From Apium graveolens (Eukaryota > Streptophyta > Magnoliopsida > Apiales > Apiaceae): 64,000 nucleotides of DNA. The stretch is taken from the NCBI RefSeq assembly GCF_009905375.1, contig NC_133653.1:83402911-83466910 (forward strand), in the 5' to 3' direction. Positions 61,197 to 64,000 of this stretch are shown here, piece by piece; within the stretch, counting starts at the first letter, position 1, and the number at the start of each line of letters is the position of its first letter. Both the position numbers and the translations under genes were made by a program. The notes below the pieces were generated by a model. The model ran no database searches and was not told where the DNA came from. It saw only the letters and a program-made list of their open reading frames with translations.

Positions 61197-61741
61197 TGTT
61201 AGGTCACACAACACTATAGAAGGGGGTTGAATATAGTGTAGAATACAATCAAATCGATTAAAACACAAGTAACAGAAAACAGATGTATTCGATATAATAA
61301 ACTCTGTTACAATGGAACTGTTCTCTCTCAGTGATGAACAAATATCACGAGAGCTGCTAGGTTATAATTGTATGATCTTCTCGATGATCGTAACTCTTAT
61401 AGAGTAAACCTATATTTGTGTTTATATAGACACACAGTTACAAGATAACTTCTAATTGATATGGAATATAATTCTATCTCCTAAAATATATCAATCAGAT
61501 ATCTTATATAATTCTTCTAGTCCTCTAACTCTTTCCATGCATATCTTCTTTTTGTATTAGTCTCGATCTTTCCTTAACTGTTAGTCCTCTAGTACTTAAG
61601 TTCTGATATCCATCTTCTGATAATCTAAGTCCTGACTTCCAGTAAGTCCTGATTCCAGTAAAAACTGATATTTCCTGTTAGTTAAGATCTGAAAACTAAA
61701 CATGAAACATATTAGACATGACATCTCAAATATATCCAACA
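61197..61741 (-). repeat. 3' LTR of element 4
   Basis: 545 bases, from TGTTGGATATATTTG next to the polypurine tract to ...GACCTAACA. The end carries a TATTCAACCCCCTTCTATAG stretch like the end of the element 1 LTR. Repeated TCAG(A/G)ACTT motifs on the minus strand (61590-61690) take the place of the palindromes seen in elements 1 and 2. Confidence 0.88.
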
Positions 61742-61755
61742 ATCTCCCCCAACTT
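61742..61755 (-). other. Polypurine tract of element 4
   Basis: The minus strand reads AAGTTGGGGGAGAT right before the LTR, nearly the same as in element 1. Confidence 0.88.
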
Positions 61756-61879
61756 GTAAATTATGCAAGAATGTACAAGTTAATAGATTTGATGATGTCA
61801 AAAATATTTAAGTTCAAATGCAATAAGAGTTTAATAAGACTATTAACTACAACTTACAAAACATCCAGCTTTACCAACA

Positions 61880-63863
61880 TCACTGAATCAATCTGAATCC
61901 ATAATGATTCTTAACAAAATCATTTATCAGATTATCTTTAGCTTTCTTCAGAACTTCAGCTAACTGTGCTTTGACCTGCATCAGTTCTTCTTCTTTACTA
62001 TCACCAATTTGATAAATGGCTGTTCTGAGAGCTTGAATGGATGTTCTTTCAAGTCCATCACCAAGTCTGATAACCTTAGGATGTGAAGAGTTTTCATTAT
62101 AACATAACCATCTTCCTTTCAGAATAACTTCCACCTTAGCAGAATTCTTCAGCATAGAAATTTCTTTTCCATCACCTTCAGTAATCATTGGACTGTAATG
62201 AGAAGTCTTTGTACCAGAGATTCTGAATAGATCTCTTATAGCCTTCAAAATGTATTCTGACCATCTTCTTGTAACATCAGATTTTACTTCCAGAAGATAA
62301 TGAAAATGTTGAAGTTCTCTGATAGACTTATTTAGTACATCAGTATCAGCTAATCTATAAGTCCTTCTATCATTGAGAAATAAGATCAATTTCTCTTTTA
62401 AATTCTCCTTATCATGAGCATCTATCACAACTTGAGCAGATAATACCTTATCAAGGTGCCTTTGTTTGATTTGTTCATATGGTTTGTCAGTCAACATGAA
62501 AGGATCTCTTAGGGTAACCTCTACTCCTGTTTGAATCTTCACTTCGTCAGAACCTAATCTAGCTCTATCTCTAGGTTGCTTGGCTCTCAACCCAAATGTA
62601 GCGAGTTGATTAATCACGAGATTGGATTTTGGTTCAACTGGAGTTGCTTTCTTCCATAACAGCTTCTTCTTATCAGCAATTATCATTTTACCCAAATCAA
62701 CTTGAGCATTGTCAATAGTTGATGTCTTGATAGCTTGATCAGAATTTGATGTTTCTTCTGTACCTTCCTGTCCTTTATTCTGAACAACAACTTGAGCAGT
62801 GTCAGAGGTTATTTTAGAATCTTCATTTATCTTTTTTCTTTTCAGAATTTGAACAGTTTCATCTTCAATAAGATTATCATCAGTTACTTGAACCATTTTA
62901 CATACTGGTTTCATCAGATCTTGAGAAGTTTTCAAGTCCAGTGACTTGGTTGGTTCATAAATTTTTCCTTTCTCTTTTTCTTTGGGATCACTCTCAGTCT
63001 GTGATCTAGTCTTGATCTTTGAAGTTTCAGAATTTGACTTTTCCTTGATCACAATGCCTTTTTCCTTAGGCCTTGGAGGTTTCTTTGCATCAAAAGCTTT
63101 AGACTTAGAATTTGACTTTTCAGCAGCAAATCTAGCTTCTTGCTTCCTTGAGAGTTTCTAAATCCATTCCTGGATTGTGTTTCAGAAATAATCTTCTTGC
63201 TATCTCCTCATCAAGTGTCTGGATTTTAGGATCTTTGTAATAAACAGTAGTCTACTTCCCCTTTAACTTCAGAGTTTGCAAAAACCTCTGAGAGTCTTCA
63301 GATCCTGACTGAATCAGAATATCAGAATTTGACATCAAACTTTGCTTATCACCAATTGACTTCAGTCTTTGAGCATTCACAGCATCAGAACTTGACTTGT
63401 TCTGAATATAATATTTTTCTTGAACTTTTCTTTGACCTCTGCTCTTTTCAGAGTTTCCCTGGTCATCACCTTTATCATCATTTTTCTTCAGTTCTTGAGT
63501 AGGTGAGCATTTGGACTTAACTACCTTCTCCCCCTTTTTGGCATCATCAGGAAGTAAAAGAGAAAGAAGAAGTTCAACTAAAGATTGGATTTCATCCAAT
63601 TGAGCTTTCTGAGAAGCTTGATTAGCCAGGATCTTAACAATTTGGGTCTGTTGCTTCTTTTGAGTTTTCTCAATGGCTGTAACTTTTTCAGAAATAGGTC
63701 TGATATACCTGTTCTTGTCAAGCTTGATCTGTATATTTAGCTTATCAGCTTGTTCTTTGAGTGTATCAACCTTTTCATCTGTAGAAGTATGTAGACCTTG
63801 AAGATGTTTTGTAGACAGAGCTGTGATCTTGAATTGTGTCTTGAAATCAGCATTTGTGAGCAA
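61880..63863 (-). pseudogene. Post-pol extra ORF of element 4, C-terminal part, broken
   Basis: Two frames, 63863-63252 and 63052-61880, belong to one reading frame. It is interrupted by a TAG at about 63249 and a frameshift near 63150. The first piece is coiled-coil-like and then Lys/Gln-rich; the second is Lys/Glu/Ser-rich and then more globular (about 62530-61900), including FLNDRRTYRLAD and KVEVILKGRWLC. Composition, position before the polypurine tract and overall plan match the extra ORF of element 1 at 4392-6326, although the sequences have diverged. The KSNSE-type tetrad recurs and comes from the DNA repeat TCAAATTCTGA. Function is unknown. The frame continues towards 64000. Confidence 0.7.
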
Positions 63864-64000
63864 CTCATCAGCTTTTGCAATATGCTCTGTCAGAACTTCA
63901 GAACATGGAATAAAATCTGATTTATTCCACTTCTTGGTCCATTCAACACCTCTGTGAGTATCCTCCCAAGGAATATGTGCTTCATTTTTAACAAATTTCT

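Larger units (their letters stand above)
61197..64000 (-). mobile_element. Sirevirus-like copia element 4 (3' part; rest outside window)
   Basis: On the minus strand it shows an extra ORF, a polypurine tract and the 3' LTR, in the same order as element 1. LTR ends are TGTTGG...CCTAACA. The 5 bases next to the LTR are AATTT, the candidate target duplication. It interrupts an RPA1-like gene. Confidence 0.85.

Overview
The window is plant nuclear DNA. It has intron-split genes with GT/AG borders, Ty1-copia and Ty3-gypsy retrotransposons, a tRNA-type SINE, MITE-like foldbacks and AT-rich spacers. Plant-specific families (REM-type B3 factors, berberine-bridge-enzyme-like oxidases, an MEE22/EMB1611-like coiled-coil protein) point to a eudicot with a transposon-rich genome. 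An asterid is plausible, but the species cannot be fixed from the sequence.

Region by region. 1-18.3 kb is a nest of retrotransposons. A Sirevirus-like copia element (1-7533, + strand, 5' part outside) carries the pol C-terminus, a 4.5-kb broken extra ORF behind its own TATA box, a polypurine tract and a 1-kb 3' LTR. It sits inside the RNase H region of a second, different copia element (7534-9668). That element is cut in turn by a 3.4-kb gypsy LTR and a decayed gypsy pol on the - strand (9669-16320). Next to it is a truncated - strand copia element with gag, protease, integrase start and PBS (16321-18335).

18.3-25.1 kb holds a - strand REM gene. I reconstructed six coding exons (424 aa, three B3 domains) and a long leader intron containing a ~1.1-kb tandem duplication. 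25-35 kb is spacer with three dead + strand BBE-like oxidase copies and a large foldback element that contains a SINE and a second inverted-repeat element. 36.5-47.3 kb is one large - strand gene: eight exons, 1732 aa, five ~100-residue coiled-coil repeats and a globular C-terminus, provisionally MEE22/EMB1611-like. A CT-rich microsatellite lies just upstream of its start.

47.7-61.2 kb is repeat-rich and carries small or damaged genes: an unrecognised + strand gene (50.4-51.0), an RPA1-like OB-fold gene with an in-frame stop (51.6-52.7, -), a degenerate AT-rich duplication, a REM-like B3 gene whose second domain is broken (55.1-56.8, +), a weak F-box-associated-like remnant (57.8-58.7, -), a plant RNase H-like ORF (59.2-59.8, -) and the C-terminal exons of another RPA1-like gene (60.2-61.1, -). 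The last is cut by the 3' LTR of a fourth, Sirevirus-like element running off the right edge (61197-64000, -).

The most interesting signals are the copia elements with an extra post-pol ORF. Two of them show a TATA box and CT-rich leader directly in front of that ORF, and each element has its own family of short palindromes. In element 1 the palindromes continue into the coding sequence with frame-preserving spacers. The clustering of RPA1-like, B3, F-box-like and RNase H-like fragments in 50-61 kb also deserves a look.
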